From contig DEHX01000155.1 in NCBI GenBank assembly GCA_002352145.1, forward strand, positions 4,244-16,129: a stretch of DNA of 11,886 nucleotides, in the 5' to 3' direction. Position 1 is the stretch's first letter, and every line of letters starts with the position of its first letter. The stretch is from Chitinophagaceae bacterium UBA2789 (lineage in GTDB: Bacteria > Bacteroidota > Bacteroidia > Chitinophagales > Chitinophagaceae). The translations under genes and the position numbers were made by a program. Positions 5,534-11,886 of this stretch are shown piece after piece. Under the pieces are notes generated by a model. That model worked only from the letters and a program-made list of their open reading frames with translations. It was not told the DNA's origin and did no database searches.

Positions 5534-6304
5534 AAAAGGATACAAGAATTATTCAGGAATAAAACATCCAATGTTTTGAATATTTACTGCACTGCAGGTT
5601 ATCCCCGTTTGCACTCCACACTTGAAGTAATGAGAGCTTTGCAGGAAAACGGTGCTGATATCATCGAACTGGGAATGCCGTACAGCGACCCTTTGGCAGA
5701 TGGCCCGGTAATTCAGCACAGCAGCAGTGTTGCACTGGCCAATGGCATGACAATAGCCATCCTTTTTGAACAGCTAAGAGATTTCAGAAAAAGCATTCAT
5801 GTGCCGGTGGTGCTGATGGGTTATATGAACCCCGTTTTGCAATACGGCTTCGAACGGTTTTGTGCCGATGCGGCTGCAGCAGGTATTGACGGATTGATAT
5901 TGCCAGATTTACCGGAGTATGAATTTGAAATTGAATATGGGGCTATCATAAAAAAATACGGCCTTGATTTTATTTTCCTCGTCACTCCTGAAACAACGGA
6001 CGAACGGGTAAAAAAACTGAATAGCCTCAGTTCCGGTTTCCTGTATGCTGTTTCCTCTTCTTCCACTACGGGAAGTGAGAAGGCATCCGGCAGCATTGAA
6101 TCTTACCTGGAACGGCTGAGGGGGTTGCAACTTAAAAACCCGGTGCTGGTTGGTTTTGGTATTAAGGACAAGCAATCGTTTGATGCCGTTTGTCAACTGG
6201 CCGAGGGTGGTATTATCGGCAGCGCCTATATTAAAGCATTGGAAAACAGCGCAGATGTTAATGCATCCACAAAATCCTTCCTTTCGTCAATACTAGGCCA
6301 TTAG
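5531..6304 (+). CDS. trpA: Tryptophan synthase alpha chain
   Basis: Cleaves indole-3-glycerol phosphate to indole and glyceraldehyde-3-phosphate and passes indole to TrpB. It is a 257-residue TIM barrel of normal length. The catalytic pair is visible in ELGMPYSDPLADGP: Glu46 and Asp57. The block DGLILPDLPEYE follows the YMNPVLQYG segment, and the phosphate site is formed by the VSSSSTTGS loop and the later VGFGIKD and GSAYIKAL segments. The ATG at 5531 is chosen because MKRIQELF is the usual start. It is the last gene of the trp operon; no clear hairpin-plus-T-run terminator follows in the 73 nt before the next gene. Confidence 0.97.
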   Translation: MKRIQELFRNKTSNVLNIYCTAGYPRLHSTLEVMRALQENGADIIELGMPYSDPLADGPVIQHSSSVALANGMTIAILFEQLRDFRKSIHVPVVLMGYMNPVLQYGFERFCADAAAAGIDGLILPDLPEYEFEIEYGAIIKKYGLDFIFLVTPETTDERVKKLNSLSSGFLYAVSSSSTTGSEKASGSIESYLERLRGLQLKNPVLVGFGIKDKQSFDAVCQLAEGGIIGSAYIKALENSADVNASTKSFLSSILGH

Positions 6305-6329
6305 GGTATATTCATTCAACGGCTTTGGT

Positions 6330-6337
6330 TAAATTTG
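6330..6337 (+). promoter_or_regulatory. Candidate -7 box for the thioredoxin gene
   Basis: TAAATTTG matches the Bacteroidetes -7 consensus TAnnTTTG exactly. Transcription would begin around 6344, giving a leader of about 34 nt before the ATG at 6378. No convincing TTTG -33 element lies 19-21 nt upstream. It suggests that the following gene is not simply the tail of the trp operon. Confidence 0.4.
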
Positions 6338-6377
6338 CAACTTGTCCAATATTACAAAAAGGAAAACAGGCGCCTGT

Positions 6378-7472
6378 ATGAAGAAATTATTTTTAGCAGT
6401 ACTCTTATCAAATTTCATGATCGCTGCCTTTGCGCAGAACAAATCTTTTGTCATTGAAGGAAAGTTTGACGGCTATGCTGATGGCACAGAAGTAAAACTT
6501 TACCGTAATAATGATAATGCGGAACTAACTTCTTCAAAAATTCAGAACACAAAAGTTAACCTGGCAGGGCAAGTGAAAGAGCCGGTACTGTGTTTCCTGG
6601 TGATTGGCAACGGCAACCCGGTGGAGGTATATGTAGAACCCGGTAAAATATCCGTAAAAGGGAAAAAAGAAAATCCTTCTTCCTACGAGATATCCGGTTC
6701 CAATTCACACAAAGAGTTTACAGGGTTCACTTCTTCTTTCGTTCCGAAAGTGCAGCAACTATCTGCTACAGCTGCCGTGATCAACAGGACCATGTTGGGT
6801 AAAGAAAGAGACAGCCTGATGAATATTTATACAGGATTGCAGGGCCAACTGCAGGATGAAATAGACCGGTTCGTTAAGCAAAAGCCCGGCTCTTCTGTTA
6901 CCCCTTTTATCCTCAGCGCCACTTATGGGTTCAATGAAGATATCAACAGGCTGGAGAGCAGGTATAACCAGCTGACTGCTGATGCCAAAAATTCAGAAGC
7001 TGGTCAGCAACTGGCAGGATTTATTGCCAAAGAAAAAGTAGGTGCTGTAGGTACCGAGGCAATGGATTTCACCCAGCCGGATACGTTGGGAAACCCTGTT
7101 TCGCTTTCTTCTTTTCGCGGTAAATATGTATTGATAGATTTCTGGGCAAGCTGGTGCGGCCCCTGCCGCCAGGAAAACCCGACAGTGGTAGAGAATTTCA
7201 ATTATTTCAAGGATAAGAATTTTACAGTGCTCGGCGTATCGCTGGATCGTCCCGGCCAGAAAGAGAAATGGATGGAAGCTATCCATGCCGATAATCTTAC
7301 ATGGACACAGGTAAGCGACTTGTTATTCTGGAATAATGCCGCAGCACAGTTGTATAATGTAAAAGGGATACCGCAGAATTTTTTGATAGATCCCAACGGA
7401 AAAATCATTGCTAAGAACCTGCGGGGGCCTGCATTAAGGGAAAAGCTTTGTGAGGTACTGGGTTGTAACTGA
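6378..7472 (+). CDS. Exported TlpA-like thiol-disulfide oxidoreductase with DUF4369-like N-terminus
   Basis: A 364-residue protein predicted to reach the periplasm: the N-terminus MKKLFLAVLLSNFMIAAFAQ is a signal peptide with likely cleavage after Ala19. There is no lipobox, so it should be soluble. Residues about 21-110 resemble the DUF4369 beta domain (FVIEGKFDGYADGTEVKLY), followed by a helical linker. The thioredoxin/AhpC-type domain begins near 230 (FTQPDTLGNPVSLSSFRGKY) with the redox motif WCGPC at 259-263 and the cis-proline loop KGIPQNF (Pro332). This architecture is common in Bacteroidetes and is thought to reduce or exchange disulfides of envelope proteins; the partner is unknown. 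The ATG at 6378 is preferred over an in-frame TTG at 6342 because it puts the signal peptide at the very N-terminus. It ends 2 nt from the convergent next gene. Confidence 0.92.
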   Translation: MKKLFLAVLLSNFMIAAFAQNKSFVIEGKFDGYADGTEVKLYRNNDNAELTSSKIQNTKVNLAGQVKEPVLCFLVIGNGNPVEVYVEPGKISVKGKKENPSSYEISGSNSHKEFTGFTSSFVPKVQQLSATAAVINRTMLGKERDSLMNIYTGLQGQLQDEIDRFVKQKPGSSVTPFILSATYGFNEDINRLESRYNQLTADAKNSEAGQQLAGFIAKEKVGAVGTEAMDFTQPDTLGNPVSLSSFRGKYVLIDFWASWCGPCRQENPTVVENFNYFKDKNFTVLGVSLDRPGQKEKWMEAIHADNLTWTQVSDLLFWNNAAAQLYNVKGIPQNFLIDPNGKIIAKNLRGPALREKLCEVLGCN

Positions 7473-7474
7473 TC

Positions 7475-7933
7475 TTACTCTTCAATTCCCATCAGTTTGC
7501 TAATGTCTTTCCAGTTTTTCTGGCGTTGTTGTTCGTAAGCCCTCTGTTGCTGGCTGCTGTTCGTTTTAGCATAATCTGCCAGTAATTCGGCTTGTTTTTT
7601 TAACCCGGCAATAATTTCTTTTGTGGCGATAACATAATTCTTATCATTTTCATCTTTCAGGGCATTGTCTTTGATCAGTCCGTCGAGCATTTTAATGATA
7701 TTGTCGGCCATATTCTTTTGCGCATTCATCAGGTCAGTAACGGTTTCCGCAGTGTATGCGTCTTTGCCGAAAGCATCGGCAACACTTCCTACCAGGCCAT
7801 ACGTATTGTATAACAAGCCGGCAGAGAATCCTCCCACTGCTGAAAGCAGTTTGTCTTCTCTTTCCTCACAGGTTTGAGAAAAACTGCTCTGAAAAACAAA
7901 TATCAGCGCAATAAATAACAGGTATTTTTTCAT
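7475..7933 (-). CDS. Small exported protein of unknown function
   Basis: A 152-residue protein I do not recognise. It starts MKKYLLFIALIFVFQSSFSQ, a clear signal peptide with likely cleavage after Ser19 or Gln20; the ATG at 7933 is chosen over one 13 codons upstream because the longer form would bury the signal peptide. There is no lipobox. The mature part is predicted mostly helical, has one Cys (Cys22), a Gly/Ala-rich segment (about 28-50), and a Gln-rich charged C-terminus (QQQRAYEQQRQKNWKD, about 128-143). It is transcribed divergently from the CHAT gene with 92 nt between them and converges on the thioredoxin gene. A link to either neighbour is possible but unsupported. Confidence 0.75.
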   Translation of the reverse strand: MKKYLLFIALIFVFQSSFSQTCEEREDKLLSAVGGFSAGLLYNTYGLVGSVADAFGKDAYTAETVTDLMNAQKNMADNIIKMLDGLIKDNALKDENDKNYVIATKEIIAGLKKQAELLADYAKTNSSQQQRAYEQQRQKNWKDISKLMGIEE

Positions 7934-8025
7934 AATTCCGGTTTTAACAAGATTGTTATATAATAAGTACATGGAATAAAATGTAATTTAGGGAAGTTTT
8001 TGACCCTGAAACCTAAAATTCGTGT
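7934..8025. promoter_or_regulatory. Divergent AT-rich promoter region
   Basis: The 92-nt gap between two divergent genes must hold both promoters. It contains a TTATATAA palindrome at 7956-7963. On the minus strand TAGGTTTC is one base off TAnnTTTG; on the plus strand no good match was found. Promoter positions cannot be assigned with confidence. Confidence 0.3.
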
Positions 8026-10875
8026 ATGAAAATTCTCTTTTCTGTTTTACTCCTTTTATTCTCAGTGCTGGCACAGGCCCAGATACTCAACCGGGTAAAA
8101 GACCGGGTAACCAACAAAGCCAAGGGTGAAGTAAATAACGCCAAGAATAATGCTAAGTATAAAGCAAGGGAATCGGCCCGGAATGAACTGAATGAAGTAA
8201 AAGCGGAGTTTGATTCTACTGATGTGGATTATGCCATCTTACTGAGTGATAATTCCGGTTTGTTTGGCGGAAAAGGCAAAGGTGAGTTTGGTGCCAAATT
8301 TCTGCGATTGGGTGGTATAGCCAATTCATTATACCGGGATGTGGACCTCGATGATGATGAAACTGCCACACTGAATCTTCAAATGGGGCAATCAGCCTAT
8401 GCGATGGGTAAGTATGTGTTTGCTGAAAAAAGATTTAAAGCAGCACAGCGGTATTTTGAAAACTCGTACCGTACCAGTGAACTGGGTTATTTAAAAACGA
8501 TCGCCAGCCAGGGATTGCTCTACACCACCACTGGAAGATTTGCACAGGCTGAGAATTACACAGCAGAAGCATTGAAACTCCGGCAAGAGAAATTGGGAAA
8601 GAATAATATGGCTGTGGCTGCTTCACTAAATAACTATGCGGTGCTGCATTATAATATTGGCCTGTACAATGAATCAGAGAGGGAATTCGCATCTGCCATT
8701 GCTGTGATCAAAGAAAATAAGCAGGATAAGGCCATGGCCTACGCTATTGTGCTGAACAATAAGGCCATGTTGTTTCAGTCGATCGGCCGCTATGAAGAGG
8801 CAGTGAGTTTGCTGAAAGAAGCCCTGCAGCTGGCCGGGCAATTAGAAGTAAGCAAGGCAAGAAATCACCTGAAGTTTTTCTCCAACCTGGCATTGCTGTA
8901 CCAGCAAATGGGAAAGTACCCGGAAGCGGAAGAAATTTATCGTGGATTAGAGAAAAGATTAGAAAGAGGCAAACCTGAGTTTGCCAACCTGCTGAACAAT
9001 GTGGCGATACTGGCTTTGCTGATGAAGAAGGAAGATAAAGTAGAACTGATGCTGAAACAATCAGCAGATATTTATAAATCAACTTTGGGAGAAAACTCAC
9101 CGGCTTATGCCAAAGTGATCAGCGACCTGGGAAATTTTTACCGCTATAAGGCAAGATATACTGAAGCAGAACCACTGCTTGAGAAAGCCCTGCAAATAAG
9201 AGAACAGTCATTGGGTGATGTGCATCCGTTATATGTACAATCAAAAGAAGATATGGCGCTGCTTCTCTGGAAAAAGGGAGAAAAAGAAAAGGCCGTGCCA
9301 CTTTACAAAGAAGTGATGACTAAAACAATCGATTTCATCAACCGGTATTTTCCGCCAATGAGCGAAGCGGAGAAAACGAAATATTGGGATATGTTGTCGC
9401 CCCGCTTTGAACGGTTTTACAATTTTGTATTGGATGCTTCTGCCAGCGACAAACAACTGCTGACTGATATGCTGGAATACCGGATCGCCACCAAAGGATT
9501 GTTGTTAAGTTCCAGCCGGAAAGTGAGTGAAAGTATTCTTAACAGCGGGAATGAGAAATTAATTACTGATTATAATGAATGGATCGACAGCAAGGAACAA
9601 CTGACGGCCCTGTATGCATATTCAAAAGAAGAACTGAAAGAACAGGCTGTAAATATTGACTCACTCGAATCAGCCGTAAACCAGATGGAGAAAAGATTGT
9701 CGCAAAATTCAAAGGACTTCGCTGATTTCTTTTTTACCTCCAAAGTAAAGTTCAGTGATATACAAAAGGAACTGAAAGCCGACGAAGCGCTGGTAGAAAT
9801 AATCCGGCTGCGCAAATACGACCAGGTACTGAGTACCGACAGCCGTTACCTGGCATTGATCGTTTCCAAATCAAACCCGCAACCAAAACTGGTGGTGATG
9901 GAAAATGGAAACGACCTCGAGAACAATCATGCCAAGAGCTACCGGGTGTCGATGAAGAACAAGATTAACGATGAACAGTCATACACTCATTTCTGGGCGC
10001 CCCTGGATGCAGACCTGAAAGGAAAGAAAACGGTGTATGTATCACTGGATGGTATTTTTAACCAGGTAAACCTGAATACACTGAAAAAGGCCGGCGGTGA
10101 TTACCTGATCAAACAATATGATTTCATCCTGGTGGGTAACCCCGGTGATTTGGTAACCAACAGTAAGAAAGCGAAAGGTGCAGCAAGTAAAAAAGCTACA
10201 CTCGTTGGTTTCCCTGATTATGGAGCTGGTGTGATTGTACAGTTACCTGGTACGAAAACAGAAGTAGATGGTATCAACCAGTTATTAAAGTCATCCGGCT
10301 ACCAGGTGTCAGAATTAATTCAGCGGGATGCTACAGAAACAAACCTCAAATCAGCAAAGCAGGTTTCTGTTTTGCATATTGCCACGCATGGTTATTTTTT
10401 AAAAGATGTGGACAAGACCAACTGGCCGCTAGGAGTACATGCCGATAATGCAAAGGATAATGTGCTGTTGCGTTCCGGCCTTATGCTGACCGGTGCCTCA
10501 GAAGCCGATAAAGCTAAAACCGGACTGGACAGTACCAACAACGGTATCATGACCTCTTACGAAGCCATGAACCTTGATCTGAAAGGAACCAACCTGGTGG
10601 TGCTTAGTGCCTGCGAAACAGGATTGGGTGAAGTAAAAGCAGGAGAAGGTGTGTATGGTCTGCAAAGGGCCTTCCTGGTAGCGGGTGCTGATGCCATTGT
10701 GATGAGCTTGTGGAAAGTGGATGATGCCGCTACGCAGCAACTGATGAATAATTTTTACAGCAACTGGGTAAAGAGCGGCGACAAACAAAAGGCTTTCCGG
10801 CAGGCGCAGGTACAGCTGATGGCAAAATTCAAGGAGCCATTGTACTGGGGTGCTTTTGTGATGATGGAGAATTGA
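8026..10875 (+). CDS. Exported TPR-CHAT protein (caspase-like peptidase domain)
   Basis: A 949-residue protein with a signal peptide (MKILFSVLLLLFSVLAQAQ), so it probably acts outside the cytoplasm. After it comes a Lys/Ala/Asn-rich amphipathic segment (about 20-65: NRVKDRV, NKAKGEV, NNAKYKAR). Residues about 115-430 are tandem TPRs of the kinesin-light-chain type, for example YEEAVSLLKEALQLA and YTEAEPLLEKALQIREQSLG. A charged, probably coiled-coil stretch covers about 500-570. The CHAT domain runs from about 585 to the end, with His788 in HIATHGYF, Cys863 in LSACETGLGE and the terminal YWGAFVMMEN. His and Cys form the dyad of the caspase/separase clan, so peptidase activity is plausible; substrate and trigger are unknown, and some CHAT proteins are not proteases. 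A short repeat and a gene of unknown function follow. Confidence 0.9.
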   Translation: MKILFSVLLLLFSVLAQAQILNRVKDRVTNKAKGEVNNAKNNAKYKARESARNELNEVKAEFDSTDVDYAILLSDNSGLFGGKGKGEFGAKFLRLGGIANSLYRDVDLDDDETATLNLQMGQSAYAMGKYVFAEKRFKAAQRYFENSYRTSELGYLKTIASQGLLYTTTGRFAQAENYTAEALKLRQEKLGKNNMAVAASLNNYAVLHYNIGLYNESEREFASAIAVIKENKQDKAMAYAIVLNNKAMLFQSIGRYEEAVSLLKEALQLAGQLEVSKARNHLKFFSNLALLYQQMGKYPEAEEIYRGLEKRLERGKPEFANLLNNVAILALLMKKEDKVELMLKQSADIYKSTLGENSPAYAKVISDLGNFYRYKARYTEAEPLLEKALQIREQSLGDVHPLYVQSKEDMALLLWKKGEKEKAVPLYKEVMTKTIDFINRYFPPMSEAEKTKYWDMLSPRFERFYNFVLDASASDKQLLTDMLEYRIATKGLLLSSSRKVSESILNSGNEKLITDYNEWIDSKEQLTALYAYSKEELKEQAVNIDSLESAVNQMEKRLSQNSKDFADFFFTSKVKFSDIQKELKADEALVEIIRLRKYDQVLSTDSRYLALIVSKSNPQPKLVVMENGNDLENNHAKSYRVSMKNKINDEQSYTHFWAPLDADLKGKKTVYVSLDGIFNQVNLNTLKKAGGDYLIKQYDFILVGNPGDLVTNSKKAKGAASKKATLVGFPDYGAGVIVQLPGTKTEVDGINQLLKSSGYQVSELIQRDATETNLKSAKQVSVLHIATHGYFLKDVDKTNWPLGVHADNAKDNVLLRSGLMLTGASEADKAKTGLDSTNNGIMTSYEAMNLDLKGTNLVVLSACETGLGEVKAGEGVYGLQRAFLVAGADAIVMSLWKVDDAATQQLMNNFYSNWVKSGDKQKAFRQAQVQLMAKFKEPLYWGAFVMMEN

Positions 10876-10914
10876 GTCAGTCGGGAGTCAGGAGTGGATA
10901 GTCAATAGTCAATT
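10873..10914. repeat. Short GAGTC / TAGTCAA repeat after the CHAT gene
   Basis: The CHAT stop codon runs into TGAGTCAGTCGGGAGTCAGG and then ATAGTCAATAGTCAATT, two runs of small near-tandem units that fill the 39-nt spacer up to the next ATG. I recall strings of this kind (GGGAGTCGGGAGTC, ATAGTCAATAGTCAAT) in intergenic DNA of Bacteroidetes. No gene or hairpin terminator is visible in it. Confidence 0.5.
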
Positions 10915-11475
10915 ATGGAATTAGCAGGAGAATATTTTTTGCAAGGAGTGAGAGAAATGGCATCAGGATTTTTGCTGAAAGAGGATAATACGTTTCAGTT
11001 CTTTTTCAGTTATGGTGCGTTGGACAGGCATGGCAGCGGCCGCTGGGAAGCAAAGAATGATGTATTGTTTTTTAACAGCAATGCAGTACCGGCCGATGGT
11101 TTTGCCCTGGTGGACAGCAGCAAAGAAGATCATCCCTTCATAAGCGTACAACTGGAAGGTAATGACCCGATGACCAATGCCTATACCCATGTAAGCCTGC
11201 AGGAAGGAGCGGAGGGGAGCTGGCAAAATATGAACCAGCGGGGTGAGGTGCAGTTTCCGCCACAGGAACTGAGTGGTATTGCCTTGCTATTTGAGTTCTG
11301 CCCCGACCGGAAAACCATTATACCGGTAAATGCTGCACATAATTCTTTTACGTTTCGTATCAATCCGTCTGTAGCTGAAGTGTATTTTCAAAATTTTTCA
11401 TTGATACGAACTCCGGATGGATTGATCGGGAGGCATCCGCTGATGGAGGGAGAGCAGTTTGTATATGCGAAGTAA
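10915..11475 (+). CDS. Conserved-looking protein of unknown function
   Basis: A 186-residue protein that I cannot assign to a named family. It has no signal peptide or membrane segment, so it should be cytoplasmic. The start MELAGEYFLQGVREMASGF leads into alternating beta-like segments with many aromatic residues (FQFFFSYGAL, SGRWEA, VLFFNSN, FTFRINPSVAEVYFQNFSLI), which suggests a beta-rich, possibly lipocalin-like barrel; the G-x-Y start and GRW element fit that weakly. There is one Cys (FEFCPDRK). It lies 39 nt after the CHAT gene on the same strand and could be cotranscribed, though the spacer is repeat DNA. It ends 5 nt from the convergent DUF2200 gene. Confidence 0.75.
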   Translation: MELAGEYFLQGVREMASGFLLKEDNTFQFFFSYGALDRHGSGRWEAKNDVLFFNSNAVPADGFALVDSSKEDHPFISVQLEGNDPMTNAYTHVSLQEGAEGSWQNMNQRGEVQFPPQELSGIALLFEFCPDRKTIIPVNAAHNSFTFRINPSVAEVYFQNFSLIRTPDGLIGRHPLMEGEQFVYAK

Positions 11476-11480
11476 TGCCT

Positions 11481-11843
11481 TTACTTTCTTAGAATCTTCT
11501 CCATTGCTTTTCCCTTGGCCAATTCATCTACTAATTTATCGAGATAGCGAACCTGTTGCGTTAAAGGATTTTCAATCTCTTCTACCCGGTACCCGCAGAT
11601 AAGCCCGGTGATGAGGCTGGCATTGGGGTTCAGCGAAGCGTTGCCGAAAAATGTTTCAAAGTTTATTTTCTCGTTGATCATTTGCTGCAGTTTTTTATTG
11701 TCGTAACCAGTTAGCCACTGTATCACCTGGTGCAGTTCTTCTTTGGTACGGCCTTTTTTCTCCACTTTGGTAACATAATGCGGATAAACAGAAGCAAAAC
11801 TCATTTGTGCTATGCGTTCATCTTGTTTGGAGGAGGTGTTCAT
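11481..11843 (-). CDS. DUF2200 family protein
   Basis: A 120-residue protein matching the DUF2200 family over its full length. Recognisable blocks are RIAQMSFASVYPHYVTKVEK (10-29), KGRTKEELHQVIQWLTGYD (30-48), INFETFFGNASLNPNASLIT (61-80), then GLICGYRVEEIENPL and the very conserved C-terminal YLDKLVDELAKGKAMEKILR. The length is typical and the ATG at 11843 gives the expected N-terminus. No signal peptide, so cytoplasmic. Biochemical function is not known for the family; the basic, helical make-up hints at nucleic acid or protein binding but shows no catalytic motif. It is convergent with the 186-residue gene. Its promoter would lie in the last 43 bases of the window or beyond. Confidence 0.92.
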   Translation of the reverse strand: MNTSSKQDERIAQMSFASVYPHYVTKVEKKGRTKEELHQVIQWLTGYDNKKLQQMINEKINFETFFGNASLNPNASLITGLICGYRVEEIENPLTQQVRYLDKLVDELAKGKAMEKILRK

Positions 11844-11886
11844 GCTGTGGAATTTTCGATTTTCAACGTTCGAGTATTTGCGAAGG

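Noticed and set aside
6342..6377. TTG start extending the thioredoxin protein by twelve residues
   Set aside because: It would place polar residues before the signal peptide and lies at the predicted transcription start; the ATG at 6378 is better.
8538..9327. CRISPR-like or tandem DNA repeats in the CHAT gene
   Set aside because: The periodicity is at protein level (TPR units of about 34-42 residues); the DNA units are diverged and there are no spacers.

Overview
The window looks like chromosomal DNA of a Bacteroidetes bacterium, most likely a member of the Chitinophagaceae or a close relative. This rests on the protein types (a DUF4369-thioredoxin protein, a secreted TPR-CHAT protein, solitary GxxExxY and DUF559 genes), on genes that mostly lack strong Shine-Dalgarno sites, on a TAnnTTTG-type -7 box, and on dispersed intergenic repeats of kinds I recall from this phylum. 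The genus cannot be fixed from the sequence.

Positions 1-6304 are a tryptophan biosynthesis operon on the + strand, in the order trpG (5' end cut off by the window, about 8 codons missing), a GxxExxY gene, trpD, trpC, trpF, a DUF559 gene, trpB, trpA. Together the trp genes take chorismate (with TrpE, expected upstream) through anthranilate, PRA, CdRP and indole-glycerol phosphate to tryptophan. All six trp proteins visible carry their catalytic motifs.

The operon is interrupted at several junctions by repeat-bounded inserts. At 552-1034 a GxxExxY nuclease-like gene sits between arms of an inverted repeat that starts inside the last codons of trpG and ends 2 nt before the trpD start. At 3614-4159 a DUF559 (Vsr/MutH-like) nuclease gene sits between perfect 19-bp outer inverted repeats and 12-bp inner inverted repeats that abut its start and stop. 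Between trpC and trpF a third, gene-less inverted repeat pair encodes the end of TrpC. These look like small selfish or nuclease-associated repeat elements and are the most interesting content of the window.

Positions 6305-11886 are ordinary chromosomal genes: a periplasmic TlpA-like thioredoxin with its own likely promoter (6378-7472, +), a small secreted protein of unknown function (7475-7933, -), a 949-residue exported TPR-CHAT protein with the His/Cys dyad of a caspase-like peptidase (8026-10875, +), a 186-residue protein of unknown function separated from it by a short repeat (10915-11475, +), and a DUF2200 protein (11481-11843, -). No tRNA, rRNA, CRISPR array or insertion sequence transposase was seen.
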